Counted from the first letter of the stretch, positions 16,899-26,029 are shown. The stretch is DNA of 64,000 nucleotides from Huiozyma naganishii CBS 8797 (GCF_000348985.1 NC_035928.1:620001-684000), one strand, 5' to 3'. The notes: a model not told the origin generated them from the sequence alone. Translations and numbers: made by a program.

Positions 16899-18035
16899 AT
16901 GAGACTGTGCTGGTTTGTGATCGGATGGCTCTTTTGCCTCGCTGCAGCGCAGGATTACTATGCTATATTGGGTGTCGCGAAGGACGCATCTGAGAAGGAT
17001 ATCAAGTCTGCGTACAGGCAGATGTCGAAGAAATGGCACCCTGATAAGAATGCCGGGGACGACGAGGCTCATCACAAGTTTATAGAGATCGGTGAGGCAT
17101 ACGAGGTTTTGAGTGACTCAGAAAAGAGGGCCACGTACGACCGGTTTGGTGCGGACGCGCTGAAGAACGGCGGTGGCGGTGGTGGTGGGCATCCCGGTGG
17201 GTTCGGTGGCGGTGGGTTCCACGACCCGTTTGACCTGTTTAACCAGATGTTTGGCGACAGCCACCCTGGCGGACAGAACGTGAGGAAAGGTTCCAATCTC
17301 ATCGTGAAGGATTCTGTCACTTTGAATGGGTTCTACCACGGGTTCTACGCGAACCTCACTCTCGATCTGAACGACGACTGTGAGCATTGTCACGGGTCAG
17401 GTGCGGAGGACAACCAGTTTGCGACTTGCGAGACCTGTCAGGGCCGCGGTGTGATAATCCAGGTGATCCAAATGGGGTTCATGACGCAACAGATCCAACA
17501 GGTGTGTGGCGCATGTCAAGGTAAGGGGAAGACAATCAAGCACGTCTGCAAAATTTGTCGTGGTGCAAGAGTCGTCAAGACGCCCAAGACTTTCGAAATC
17601 TCTGTCCCAGCAGGTGCTCAGAGAAACTATAATGTGGTCAAGAGTGGGCAAGCGGAGAAGGTACCCGATATGCAAAGCGGTGACCTCGTCTTCGTATTCG
17701 AGGAAAACTCCCACGAGAACTTAGGGTACCGCAGACGCGGTGACCACCTTTACAGAACGGAGGTACTGCATTGGAAGGAGGCGCTACTCGGTGGGTGGGA
17801 AAGACGCATTGCATTCTTCGACGACCAGAAACAGGTGGTTGTCAAAAGAGATAAGAACGTCGTCACTGCACCGGGCGAAATAGAAAGGGTGCCCAACTTG
17901 GGTATGCCCAAGTTGAACAGCAAGGGTAAGAGCACCAATGCGTACGGTGACTTGTTCATCGAGTACGTCATCGTGAGCCCAAAGGAGTTCCCCAGCGGCA
18001 AGGGCTCACCAGAAATTATCAGAGATGAGTTGTAA
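16899..18035 (+). CDS. SCJ1: ER-lumenal DnaJ co-chaperone Scj1
   Basis: Scj1 is a type I J-protein that stimulates the lumenal Hsp70 Kar2 in folding and ER-associated degradation. The 378-residue product starts with a signal peptide (MRLCWFVIGWLFCLAAAQ). The J domain includes the HPD motif (KKWHPDKNAG). A Gly/Phe-rich linker follows, then four zinc-binding repeats (CEHCHGSG, CETCQGRG, CGACQGKG, CKICRGAR) and a C-terminal substrate domain. It ends in RDEL, an ER-retrieval variant of HDEL/KDEL. The ATG at 16899 puts the signal peptide first; the open frame further upstream begins with TTG. Its S. cerevisiae counterpart is YMR214W, on the sister block, so it is an interleaved gene. Confidence 0.95.
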   Translation: MRLCWFVIGWLFCLAAAQDYYAILGVAKDASEKDIKSAYRQMSKKWHPDKNAGDDEAHHKFIEIGEAYEVLSDSEKRATYDRFGADALKNGGGGGGGHPGGFGGGGFHDPFDLFNQMFGDSHPGGQNVRKGSNLIVKDSVTLNGFYHGFYANLTLDLNDDCEHCHGSGAEDNQFATCETCQGRGVIIQVIQMGFMTQQIQQVCGACQGKGKTIKHVCKICRGARVVKTPKTFEISVPAGAQRNYNVVKSGQAEKVPDMQSGDLVFVFEENSHENLGYRRRGDHLYRTEVLHWKEALLGGWERRIAFFDDQKQVVVKRDKNVVTAPGEIERVPNLGMPKLNSKGKSTNAYGDLFIEYVIVSPKEFPSGKGSPEIIRDEL

Positions 18036-18079
18036 GACTGTGTAATTAGATAGAATCGATACATGCAAGAGAGAATTAC

Positions 18080-18305
18080 AGTTGTAGAAAGAATCATGAC
18101 CAATTGTATCAGGTTTTTGTATATAATCAACAACTGGAGATACGTCTTTCTTCGAGACCAAACTCACTGAAAAGAGTGAGGGTCCCGATCAATATGCCAT
18201 GCACCGAGCGTTATATTAGCAATGTCCCCCCAGGAAAGATAGGGCACGTAGCGCACATCAATAACCTTACACGGCATCAAACCTAAAAGGAAAACTCTGG
18301 GCATA
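18080..18305 (-). ncRNA. SNR31: H/ACA snoRNA, snR31 homolog (18S pseudouridylation guide); 5' end approximate
   Basis: On the minus strand a complete 3' H/ACA hairpin can be read. The basal stem is AGAAAG (18151-18146) with CTTTCT (18091-18086). The left guide is GTATCT (18143-18138). The apical stem is CCAGTTGT with ACAATTGG (18137-18130 and 18107-18100). The right guide begins TCAT. ACA sits at 18085-18083, exactly 14 bases after the apical stem. The guides pair with AGAUAC and AUGA around the uridine in GAUGAUCAGAUACC of 18S rRNA, which I take to be position 999 in yeast numbering, the snR31 target. As I recall, SNR31 and SNR5 lie between CAF20 and HEM4 in S. cerevisiae, and snR5 is found next to it here. 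A H box and 5' hairpin were not settled, so the 5' end is set from the usual length of about 225. Confidence 0.75.
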
Positions 18306-18649
18306 GAGGTATATAAACCCGCCCAGAGTGACGCCCATAAGAATACATGGCAAGTTTGTCTCCTGAGGAGAAACGCTGCGCGCCTAGCGATCTCCCTCAG
18401 GGGAAATGTACACACGAACGGTACACACAGACACCCACCAGGTTCCTCTTTCCAAGCTCCTCTTTATATACTCGACAACAGCGCAGTTGCGTGCACCCTC
18501 GTGCCAAACGACACAGAGCAGTGAAAACTTTTCACGGGCCCGACGACCCACATATAAAGGAGACGGAAGAGCCACTTCCCTTTTGCGATTCCCTCTCTCC
18601 CGTCTCGTTTTATCATTTGCAGGAGGAAAGAACACCAATACATATTAAC
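18306..18649. other. Spacer between divergent snoRNA genes, with strong hairpins
   Basis: This is the presumed shared promoter of snR31 (minus) and snR5 (plus). It has TATA-like strings on both strands (about 18310, 18471 and 18553). ACTCTGGGC (18294-18302) and GCCCAGAGT (18321-18329) form a perfect 9-bp inverted repeat around one of them. A second hairpin spans 18359-18404 with a 10-bp stem (TCTCCTGAGG with CCTCAGGGGA) and a further AGCG-type inner stem. A 131-codon ORF here (18347-18742) looks non-coding. Confidence 0.5.
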
Positions 18650-18855
18650 TACCCTTCCGGATTACCAAGCTTAGACATTAAAAATATTCATAACCCTACA
18701 TGTCAATTGAAGCACAAATGGCCGGAAGTAGATCAAAAGTAATTAAAGACTTGCCCTGATAATCCAGATGACGTCCTGTCGGTGGGGAGCAAAAGATAAA
18801 ATCTTTTGCACCCACTGAACTACACGTCAACTTGGTTCGCTTGGGGCTGACATTT
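18650..18855 (+). ncRNA. SNR5: H/ACA snoRNA, snR5 homolog (25S pseudouridylation guide)
   Basis: Both hairpins of an H/ACA snoRNA are readable. In the 5' hairpin the basal stem is CTTCCGG (18654-18660) with CCGGAAG (18722-18728). The guides are TTACC (18662-18666) and AAATGG (18716-18721), which pair with GGUAA and CCAUUU around 25S U1124. The H box AGATCA is at 18730-18735. In the 3' hairpin the basal stem is GCCC with GGGC. The guides TAAT (18760-18763) and TTCGCTT (18836-18842) pair with AUUA and AAGCGAA around 25S U1004. The apical stem starts CCA/TGG and TGACGT/ACGTCA and is capped by GCAAAAGAT/ATCTTTTGC. ACA at 18850-18852 is 14 bases after the apical stem. U1004 and U1124 are the two known snR5 targets; the rRNA numbering is from memory. 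Confidence 0.9.
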
Positions 18856-19004
18856 CCTACTCTCTTTCAAGAAAAAGCTTCGTACTCGATACCTTGGCCA
18901 ACGTAGACAACGTAGCTTCACGGCTGACTGACTCACCGTCTTCATGACACTGTATACTCGTAGTAGTAGTAGTAGTAGTAGTAGTATGCTCTTCACTGTT
19001 AAAA

Positions 19005-19104
19005 ACTGAAAAATTTTCGCAGTGAAAAATTTTTCAAACTGAAAAATTATATAATAAAATGACGTTCGAGAGCTTGCGATGAGATGAGATGAGATGAGAT
19101 GGGG
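19005..19104 (+). promoter_or_regulatory. GUA1 promoter with RRPE and PAC elements and GAGAT repeats
   Basis: GTGAAAAATTTTTC (19022-19035) and neighbouring GAAAAATT strings are RRPE-like. GCGATGAGAT at 19076-19085 is a PAC site and runs into four further GATGA units, making a short pentanucleotide repeat. They lie 80-150 bp before the GUA1 ATG. The PAC/RRPE pair suggests co-regulation with ribosome biogenesis and nucleotide demand. Confidence 0.7.
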
Positions 19105-19164
19105 TGGGATCTGTCTGTCTCTGGGTGATAGCACGTCACACACACACACTTACACAACTGCGCG

Positions 19165-20745
19165 ATGTCTGGTTCCGCCGACCCTGTTTCTGCCGCTTTC
19201 GACACCATCCTGGTGCTGGATTTTGGGTCCCAGTACTCGCATCTGATCACGAGAAGACTGAGAGAGTTCAATATTTACGCAGAGATGCTGCCCTGCACGC
19301 AGAAGATCTCTGAATTGGGGTGGACGCCCAAGGGTATCATCATGTCCGGTGGGCCGTACTCCGTGTACGCGGAGGATGCCCCACACGTCGACCACGACGT
19401 GTTCAAGCTGGGCGTCCCCATCCTGGGGATCTGCTACGGTATGCAAGAGCTTGCCTGGATCAACGGGAAGCAGGTGCACCGTGGGGAGAAAAGAGAGTAC
19501 GGGCCCTCGAAGTTGCACGTCTTGGACAACACGAACCCGCTGTTTGAAGGAATCGACAACTCGACAGTGTGGATGTCCCATGGGGACAAATTGAACGGGT
19601 TGCCCACTGGGTTCAAAGTCATTGCCATTTCGGACAACTCCCCCTTTTGTGGGATCGTGCACGAGAGCGACCCTATCTACGGTATCCAGTTCCACCCAGA
19701 GGTCACGCATTCGACGATGGGGAAAGTCCTGTTGAAGAACTTCGCCGTTAACTTGTGCCACGCGGCACAGAACTGGACCATGGAGAACTTCATCGAGAAG
19801 GAGATCACCAGAATTAGAGAACTAGTCGGTCCCACTGCGGAGGTCATCGGTGCTGTTTCCGGTGGGGTCGATTCCACGGTCGCCTCCAAGCTGATGACTG
19901 AGGCCATCGGCGACAGGTTCCACGCCATCCTCGTGGACAACGGTGTCTTGAGATTGAACGAGGCTGCCACCGTTAAGAAGACCCTGGTCGATGGGCTTGG
20001 GATCAACCTGACTGTCATCGACGCCTCCGAGGAGTTCTTGACTAAGCTTAAGGGCGTCACGGACCCAGAGAAGAAGAGAAAGATCATCGGGAACACTTTC
20101 ATCCACGTCTTTGAGAGAGAGGCTGAAAACATTAAGCCAAAGGACGGCCAAGAGATTCAATACCTGCTTCAAGGCACTCTGTACCCTGACGTCATAGAGT
20201 CCATCTCCTTCAAGGGTCCCTCGCAAACCATCAAGACTCACCACAACGTCGGTGGTCTGTTGGAAGACATGAAGTTGAAACTGATCGAACCATTGAGAGA
20301 ACTGTTCAAGGATGAGGTCAGACACCTTGGTGAGCTGTTGGGGATCTCCCACGAGCTTGTCTGGAGACACCCATTCCCAGGTCCAGGTATCGCCATTAGA
20401 GTCCTCGGTGAAGTCACCAAGAGCCAGGTCGAGATCGCCAGAAAAGCCGACTACATCTACATCGAAGAGATCAGGAAGGCTGGTCTGTACGACAAGATCT
20501 CGCAAGCGTTTGCCTGCCTGCTACCGGTCAAGTCCGTCGGTGTCATGGGTGACCAAAGAACCTACGAGCAAGTCATCGCTTTGAGAGCCATCGAAACCAC
20601 CGATTTCATGACCGCCGACTGGTACCCATTCGAGCACAGCTTCTTGAAGAACGTCGCTTCCAGAATCGTCAACGAGGTCGACGGTGTCGCTAGAGTCACC
20701 TACGATATCACCTCCAAGCCTCCAGCCACCGTCGAATGGGAATGA
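19165..20745 (+). CDS. GUA1: GMP synthase (glutamine-hydrolysing)
   Basis: The enzyme converts XMP, ATP and glutamine to GMP, the last step of guanine nucleotide synthesis in the cytosol. The 526-residue protein has an N-terminal class I glutamine amidotransferase domain with the nucleophile in GICYGMQ (Cys about residue 90) and the His/Glu pair in FHPEVTH. An ATP-pyrophosphatase domain follows with the P-loop [10 protein letters not shown] (about residue 235), then the C-terminal dimerisation domain ending [15 protein letters not shown]. Codon use looks highly biased, as for an abundant protein. The S. cerevisiae counterpart YMR217W is on the sister block, so this is another interleaved gene. 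The start ATG directly precedes the conserved domain. Confidence 0.98.
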   Translation: MSGSADPVSAAFDTILVLDFGSQYSHLITRRLREFNIYAEMLPCTQKISELGWTPKGIIMSGGPYSVYAEDAPHVDHDVFKLGVPILGICYGMQELAWINGKQVHRGEKREYGPSKLHVLDNTNPLFEGIDNSTVWMSHGDKLNGLPTGFKVIAISDNSPFCGIVHESDPIYGIQFHPEVTHSTMGKVLLKNFAVNLCHAAQNWTMENFIEKEITRIRELVGPTAEVIGAVSGGVDSTVASKLMTEAIGDRFHAILVDNGVLRLNEAATVKKTLVDGLGINLTVIDASEEFLTKLKGVTDPEKKRKIIGNTFIHVFEREAENIKPKDGQEIQYLLQGTLYPDVIESISFKGPSQTIKTHHNVGGLLEDMKLKLIEPLRELFKDEVRHLGELLGISHELVWRHPFPGPGIAIRVLGEVTKSQVEIARKADYIYIEEIRKAGLYDKISQAFACLLPVKSVGVMGDQRTYEQVIALRAIETTDFMTADWYPFEHSFLKNVASRIVNEVDGVARVTYDITSKPPATVEWE

Positions 20746-21024
20746 TCGATCCAAGCATCTGCCCATTCCTCCCGCTAACATTTTATAAATTATTCTATAT
20801 TATAAAATTCTCATCTGTACCCATAACATAACGCTTCTAAGAGCACAATTTCATCCTCTGGTGGGATTACAGTTGCTCTAAAACTAGGAAGAAAATTTGT
20901 CTGAGTGTAGTATTACCACTGTTGATCAGTTGGTCCTCCAGAACTGATAAACTTTCTGCATTTTTGAGTTCGATACTGCTGTACATCGAGGCGAAGAGAG
21001 ACCACTGTCGCATAACCCAGAGTC

Positions 21025-21828
21025 ATGACAATGTCCAAAGCAGAGCATGTCATTCTGTTGAAAAACAAGACGGAGCCCGTGGACAAGTACGAGTCGCTGG
21101 CGCCTGGTTTTGACTTCCACTCCGTCGATTTCCTCCCACTGATACGTCACGAAAACGTTCCTGACGAACTGCTCGTATTGCTGCATGACAGTAGTTCATT
21201 AAGAAACCTCCGTCATATTATTGTCACATCACAGCGGACAGTAGAGTGTCTCTACCACAGTGTGCTACCATATTTAACCCCAAGCGTCAAAAGAGAGTTT
21301 CTGAGGAAGAAAGTTTACACTGTCGGTCCCGCAACAGGCAATTTCTTGCGTGAGTGTGGATTCAGTGACGTTTGTGGGGATGAAGCCGGGAACGGGGGGA
21401 ACTTAGCGGACATGCTGTTACAAACGTTGCCCGATTATGATGGCGAGATCTTGTTTCTTGTGGGGGTCATCAGAAGGGACATAATACGGAAAAAGTTAAC
21501 CGCACAAGGGCTCAAAGTGAGAGAACTGGTCACATACCAGACCAGCGCACTAGAGCATAGTTTACCCCGGTTCTGCCGTTGTTTGAAAACAAGCTGTACA
21601 AATTGGGTCGTCATATTTAGTCCGCAAGGTACAGATGACATCGTAAATTACTTGAAGGAGGTCCAGAGCCAAGAAGCAGGTCCCGTCCTTAAAGTAGCAT
21701 GCATAGGCCCCACCACGGAACAGTTTCTGCTCGATAACGGTGTAAAACCGTTGGTGGTGAGTACGAAACCGGAGCCTACATATTTATGGGAGTCGATTCG
21801 CCAGTACGATAATGGTGAACTTCATTGA
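21025..21828 (+). CDS. HEM4: Uroporphyrinogen-III synthase
   Basis: The enzyme closes and inverts ring D of hydroxymethylbilane to make uroporphyrinogen III, the fourth step of heme synthesis. The 267-residue protein resembles the HemD fold: AEHVILLKNKTEPVDKYES at the start, then HIIVTSQRTVECLYHSVLP, VYTVGPATGNFLRECGF, an ILFLVGVIRRDIIRKKL core and FSPQGTDDIVNYL with CIGPTTEQFLLDNGV towards the end. These conserved blocks and the position YOR278W fix the call. Two ATGs two codons apart (MTM) could serve as start. GUA1 ends 279 bp upstream. Confidence 0.92.
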   Translation: MTMSKAEHVILLKNKTEPVDKYESLAPGFDFHSVDFLPLIRHENVPDELLVLLHDSSSLRNLRHIIVTSQRTVECLYHSVLPYLTPSVKREFLRKKVYTVGPATGNFLRECGFSDVCGDEAGNGGNLADMLLQTLPDYDGEILFLVGVIRRDIIRKKLTAQGLKVRELVTYQTSALEHSLPRFCRCLKTSCTNWVVIFSPQGTDDIVNYLKEVQSQEAGPVLKVACIGPTTEQFLLDNGVKPLVVSTKPEPTYLWESIRQYDNGELH

Positions 21829-21936
21829 CACTTAATGGAACAGCTGTAAAATGGCATTGTATTGTGTATGTATATATATCTGTCTGTGCTTAGTTGTATT
21901 TAGGTAAGACTTGGACATAATGAAACAACATAGCAA

Positions 21937-22902
21937 TTATGGTATTGGTGTGCTGGCTAGTTTCGGTCTCTTGCGGATACCAGCAAGTCCGCCCTCGAAC
22001 CTCGATAGGATTATTGTGATCTGGTCCGTGGCTATAAGCTCATTGATTTTGATGGAGTTGACCACGGGTTTAGTCCTCAATTGCTTGTCTGGTGTGTAGC
22101 GCAACCTGGGGGGTAAAATCCAGTCGGACCTTCTGTTCGGGCTGTCCGTCTTGGGGACGAGCGATTCGTAAAGGTCTTTTATTTCCAGCTCTCCATCCTC
22201 CGTAGAATCAGATTTAGATGCAGAGGACCGTCTGGAGACCGGTTGGGGTTGTGATCCCGCCTCGGACCCACCGGCGTCCCCAGTAACTGTATTCTTGCTT
22301 GAAATCCTCGAAGATCTCCTGATATAGTTTGCGTCCGTGTTTGAAAGTGGATACAGAGGGCCAATAATACTTTCTGTAGAGATATCTGCGCGTATTTTGT
22401 CGAACTGCCCAGGGTTGACGACCGTTGTCGCATCTTGTTCGAAGAGGCTGTCCTTCTCCGGGTTGAGCTGCGGCTGTTCGATCGTGGGAAAATCTAATGC
22501 GTTGGACTCCGTTACACTATTGCTTGAGTCGCCCAACGATGCAGAACCTGCCCGGGAAGGTGCAGCGGTACTATAATCCGTGTCCTCTGGCCCCGCCGTC
22601 ACCGGCGGAGTCTGTTCTTTCGTGCTGTCTCTTTTAATTCTCTCGTAGTATTTCCCCACTTGCCTTCTTCTAATTCGGTCGATGTCCACTCTCCCACTTT
22701 CCGACCTGCCCTTGCGGAAAGAGTGGATAATGAAGAAATCATGGTACGACTCGAACTCCTTTGGTTTGATCGTGGAGACCAAACCCTTGATATCTTCGCT
22801 GAGCGTGTCTCCATCCTTCAAAAGCTCTTTGATTCTGTCGATTTTTGAATCACCGGAACCAGCGACTGCCCCCAAATGAGCTGGCTTCCCAACTGCTGCC
22901 AT
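21937..22902 (-). CDS. RFM1: Sum1-Hst1 repressor complex specificity subunit Rfm1
   Basis: Rfm1 tethers the NAD-dependent deacetylase Hst1 to the DNA-binding repressor Sum1 to silence middle sporulation genes. The 321-residue protein is mostly disordered. The conserved N-terminal block is KIDRIKELLKDGDTLSEDIK and FESYHDFFIIHSFRKGRSE. The C-terminal LPPRLRYTPDKQLRTKPVV is also characteristic. The call rests on these and on the position between HEM4 and FSH3 (YOR279C). An open frame continues 142 codons upstream into the 3' end of FSH3, but its sequence is low-complexity, so the ATG at 22902 is preferred. Confidence 0.85.
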   Translation of the reverse strand: MAAVGKPAHLGAVAGSGDSKIDRIKELLKDGDTLSEDIKGLVSTIKPKEFESYHDFFIIHSFRKGRSESGRVDIDRIRRRQVGKYYERIKRDSTKEQTPPVTAGPEDTDYSTAAPSRAGSASLGDSSNSVTESNALDFPTIEQPQLNPEKDSLFEQDATTVVNPGQFDKIRADISTESIIGPLYPLSNTDANYIRRSSRISSKNTVTGDAGGSEAGSQPQPVSRRSSASKSDSTEDGELEIKDLYESLVPKTDSPNRRSDWILPPRLRYTPDKQLRTKPVVNSIKINELIATDQITIILSRFEGGLAGIRKRPKLASTPIP

Positions 22903-23314
22903 TACACAGAGGCTATATAAAGCAAAAGTACGTGTATATATGACTATATGAGTATAGAATGTTGGCCAAATGCAGCAATTCCCTGCCCTAAATTTTGCCA
23001 AAACACAGATATGAATATGCACACCTTGTACTAGCACTGCAATAAGTAACTGTCCTGTCCGATAAGTCTCCTTTTCAAACCCGCTCACTTCCATGTACAT
23101 GTATATATATAAATTTATTTTATTTATTCTGTTCCCAAATTTTTTAATGCCCTGTTTTGGGATGTGACATAAAATCGGCGACACGAACGAAGAGGAGTTT
23201 GAGTGACTGACGCGAGACGTCTGCTGGTGGCCGTGTCGTGGCGCATTGCTTGTGTTTATGTGTGTGTATTTGTATGTAGTTATTTTATTTGGCGGAGGAG
23301 CGAGAAGGTCCTGT
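22903..23314. other. RFM1 promoter region
   Basis: The 412-bp gap lies between the RFM1 start and the FSH3 stop, both on the minus strand. It contains several TATATA strings (about 22935 and 23103) and GT-rich tracts near 23255-23280. No gene or structured RNA was seen. Confidence 0.5.
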
Positions 23315-24118
23315 TTATATTCCTCCAAAGGAATCCATCATCTGCAAAAGATCGTCGTCGAGGGCGGCGGGTTTAGTGTCATCTTGGATTGTGCCCCCCC
23401 GGGGTGTCCCGGTTTCTTTACCACCAGGGGGCTTGGTAATCTTTTGTACGTGCGTCAGCCAGTTGCACACTTTAGTGACAAACTGCTTCGAGTTGGGCAC
23501 AAAATGACTCCCCGGGTGTATCAGCAGCGTGCGTTTGTCCTCCGGCCACGTATCGTACAGTCGCCGCACTCGTTCCTCTGAAACCACAGCATCCAGGCCG
23601 CCCTGCACGTGTAGTGAGGGTACCCACTCGCTGTTCGTGTCGTAGGATTGCTGGTAGGCGGCCGGTTCCAGCCTGAACCCGCTGAACGACACGAGGAATT
23701 GCAACGGTGGTTGTTCCTCTGGGGTCAACCCGAGAATCGCATTGATCCCCGTGGAGAGGTACCCAGCAAGTGCTGCCCCCTGGCTAAACCCAATAACCCC
23801 CTCGAAGGGTCCATTCTCCACCACGTAGTCGTGTAAGTACTTGATCGTCGCGTCTGGGACTGTGTACTGCTGCCCTGTCGTGGGAGTACCAGACTTGATC
23901 CACCACCCGTACACTGGCTCCCCCTCAGCATCTTTATCCACCTCTGCTTTATCATCGGACACCAGAGACCGTTTATCGACAAGCTCCGGCCCGCAAGGGT
24001 ACCACAGTTCGTAGCCCATCTTTGCGAGACTTTTCCTCAACCCGCCGGTCTTCTGTCTGAAAATCTTGTCCGACTGCACGAACCCGTGCAGCATCAGCAC
24101 CTTCCGCAGTCCAGACAT
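23315..24118 (-). CDS. FSH3: FSH-family serine hydrolase
   Basis: This is a 267-residue alpha/beta-hydrolase of the fungal FSH1/2/3 family, cytosolic esterase-like enzymes with unclear natural substrates. The N-terminus KVLMLHGFVQSDKIFRQKTG is diagnostic. The nucleophile elbow GFSQGAALAGYL (Ser about residue 110), the acid in HVQGGLDAVVSEERVRRL and the catalytic His in LLIHPGSHFVPNS complete the triad. The region YGWW followed by a proline-rich turn is also typical. It keeps the position YOR280C. The start ATG precedes the first beta strand, as in relatives. Confidence 0.93.
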   Translation of the reverse strand: MSGLRKVLMLHGFVQSDKIFRQKTGGLRKSLAKMGYELWYPCGPELVDKRSLVSDDKAEVDKDAEGEPVYGWWIKSGTPTTGQQYTVPDATIKYLHDYVVENGPFEGVIGFSQGAALAGYLSTGINAILGLTPEEQPPLQFLVSFSGFRLEPAAYQQSYDTNSEWVPSLHVQGGLDAVVSEERVRRLYDTWPEDKRTLLIHPGSHFVPNSKQFVTKVCNWLTHVQKITKPPGGKETGTPRGGTIQDDTKPAALDDDLLQMMDSFGGI

Positions 24119-24554
24119 CCCTCACAGCAGCACTGCAAGTGGCAATTGACGTGGCAATTGATGCTACAGAGTCACCTCATCGCCTCTTTAGAGGCACTTA
24201 AGTTCGAAATCATACCGCACTGAAATTTTTCACTTCTCGTCCAGTTGTCAGCAGTCGATGGGCCTGACGATACCTCTTGGATTCGGCCCTCTTGTGACCT
24301 CTTTCAGTTCCCTGTGATCCCCCTTCTTGGCAACTTGGAGGTGTCAGTGTTGTGTGTGAGTTGCGGATTTGTTTGGTCTCTTTTCGGTGGGTTAGAGACA
24401 GAAATTAGTGATATAGTCCAGGGTTTGCATTCTGCAGGTTGGATCCAGGCGAAGCTGTGTGTGCTATCGTAATATAGGGTCGTAACTAGGATCAGTTGCT
24501 AATAACTTACTTTGAGGATCCTCCCTGCTGTTGTTGTAATTGCAATTGGGGGTA
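24119..24554. promoter_or_regulatory. Divergent FSH3/UBP8 promoter with PAC and RRPE motifs
   Basis: CTCATCGC at 24176-24183 is a PAC core on the minus strand, and TGAAATTTTTCAC at 24221-24233 is RRPE-like. The pair lies within 60-120 bp of the FSH3 start and about 330-380 bp before UBP8. Neither gene is a classical ribosome-biogenesis gene, so the motifs may act on FSH3. Nothing else was seen in this gap. Confidence 0.55.
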
Positions 24555-25934
24555 ATGTCTAGTTGTAAGCATATTGATCTGGTGTTGGCGGATGATCTGG
24601 AGAGGGATCGGTTTCTAGGCGAGTACGCTGCGGTCAAGCGGTTTGTGTTGCGGGCGAGTACCAGGGACAAGCTGCAATGTGGGATGACGTGCCACACGTG
24701 TAGGGAGGTGTGTCGCGGTGCGACTTTTATCTGCCTCTCGGGGGGTTGCACGTACGTCGGGTGTTGGAACGGCGGCCACTTCCAAGAACATACCCAGGGG
24801 GGCCACCGTCTTGGGGTCAACGCACAGAACGGACTCGTGTTCTGTTTCGAGTGTGTTGACTACGTTGCCGGTTGCGAGACGCTCGATATAGCCGGGGTGC
24901 CCTGGGACAGTGCGATGTCGAAACAAGTCTCGCTGCCAACGAGTCTCCGGAGGGATGGGCTGTACGGGCTGCTCAACCTCGGGTCTACGTGCTTTATGAG
25001 CAGTATCCTACAATCACTGATCCACAACACGTACATCCAGTATTGGTTTCTGAATAGCGGGCACGCGCGGCGCTGCGCACTGCGCGACCCGAGCAGTTGC
25101 ATCTCGTGTGCATTGGATAGAATTATCAGCGAGTGTTATGGGTCGCTCAGCGAACGTAACGACCACGCAGGGTTCCTCTCACTGCTCACTTGCTCGTGGA
25201 AGATCAACCAGAACTTCGCTGGATACTCGCAGCAGGACGCTCACGAGTTCTTGCAGTTCCTGTTGAACCAGCTGCATTGCGACTACAAACGTGAGCGGCA
25301 AGTGGACGAGGACAAAGAGGTGAGATCTTCTTCCTCCCAGCTGTGCCACTGCATTGTGCATTCGTCGTTCCAGGGTACACTGCGAAGCTCGATAGTATGT
25401 CCCGAGTGCCAGGACGACTCGAAGACGATGTTGGACCCGTTCCTGGACTTGTCGCTAGACATCAAGGGACAGAGGACGCTGTACGACTGTCTGGACAGTT
25501 TCCACAGGCGCGAGCAACTCCACGACTTCGATTATCATTGTCCGCGGTGCCAGACTTCACGGGACCCAATCAAGCAACTGACGATCGAGCGGCTCGCGCC
25601 GACACTCGTGCTACAATTGAAACGGTTCGAGCACCTCACGAGCGGGCAGAATGTCAAGCTGAACGACCCGGTCCAGTTCCCCCTGCATCTTGACATGAGC
25701 CGGTACTGCACTGGTGGTGAACCCACGACAAGCATCGTGTACCGGCTCTCCGGGGTCGTGTCGCACAGCGGAACCGTCAACGAGGGCCACTACACCGCCG
25801 TGCTGCAGTTGAACTCCGGAGAGTGGTTCAAGTTCAACGACTCGATGATCTCGGTCGTGTCTGCAGAGGACGTGCTGCGGGAACAGGCGTACCTGCTGCT
25901 GTACACCGTGGAGCAAGTCGCCGCGACAGCGTAG
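24555..25934 (+). CDS. UBP8: SAGA complex histone H2B deubiquitinase Ubp8
   Basis: Ubp8 removes ubiquitin from histone H2B as part of the SAGA deubiquitination module with Sgf11, Sus1 and Sgf73. The 459-residue protein has an N-terminal ZnF-UBP domain (CGMTCHTC, CLSGGCTYVGCW, GGHFQEH). The catalytic USP domain follows, with the Cys box GLLNLGSTCFMSSILQSL (Cys146), zinc ligands CIVC/CPRC and the His box GTVNEGHYTAVLQL, then WFKFNDSMIS. The ATG at 24555 is used; an upstream TTG frame adds only five residues. In S. cerevisiae the gene is YMR223W on the sister block, here placed between FSH3 and PLP2. Confidence 0.96.
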   Translation: MSSCKHIDLVLADDLERDRFLGEYAAVKRFVLRASTRDKLQCGMTCHTCREVCRGATFICLSGGCTYVGCWNGGHFQEHTQGGHRLGVNAQNGLVFCFECVDYVAGCETLDIAGVPWDSAMSKQVSLPTSLRRDGLYGLLNLGSTCFMSSILQSLIHNTYIQYWFLNSGHARRCALRDPSSCISCALDRIISECYGSLSERNDHAGFLSLLTCSWKINQNFAGYSQQDAHEFLQFLLNQLHCDYKRERQVDEDKEVRSSSSQLCHCIVHSSFQGTLRSSIVCPECQDDSKTMLDPFLDLSLDIKGQRTLYDCLDSFHRREQLHDFDYHCPRCQTSRDPIKQLTIERLAPTLVLQLKRFEHLTSGQNVKLNDPVQFPLHLDMSRYCTGGEPTTSIVYRLSGVVSHSGTVNEGHYTAVLQLNSGEWFKFNDSMISVVSAEDVLREQAYLLLYTVEQVAATA

Positions 25935-26029
25935 TCGTGGCGAAGGAGAGGGGAAGAGTGGTGGTGAATGCATTCTATGTACACTGTTTGTAGTACATAT
26001 TCATATAAGTGGATCGAACAAGACGTGGA

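Noticed and set aside
18347..18742. 131-codon ORF between SCJ1 and GUA1
   Set aside because: Its sequence is not protein-like, it overlaps the snR5 gene and a strong hairpin, and no homolog is recognised.
20735..20850. Second candidate for snR31 after GUA1
   Set aside because: TCATCT followed by ACA after 15 bases is present, but the basal stem would need the GUA1 coding end and no left guide fits. The minus-strand candidate at 18080-18305 is much better.
22903..23328. 142-codon extension of RFM1
   Set aside because: It overlaps the FSH3 3' end, is low-complexity and starts far upstream; the ATG at 22902 precedes the conserved block.
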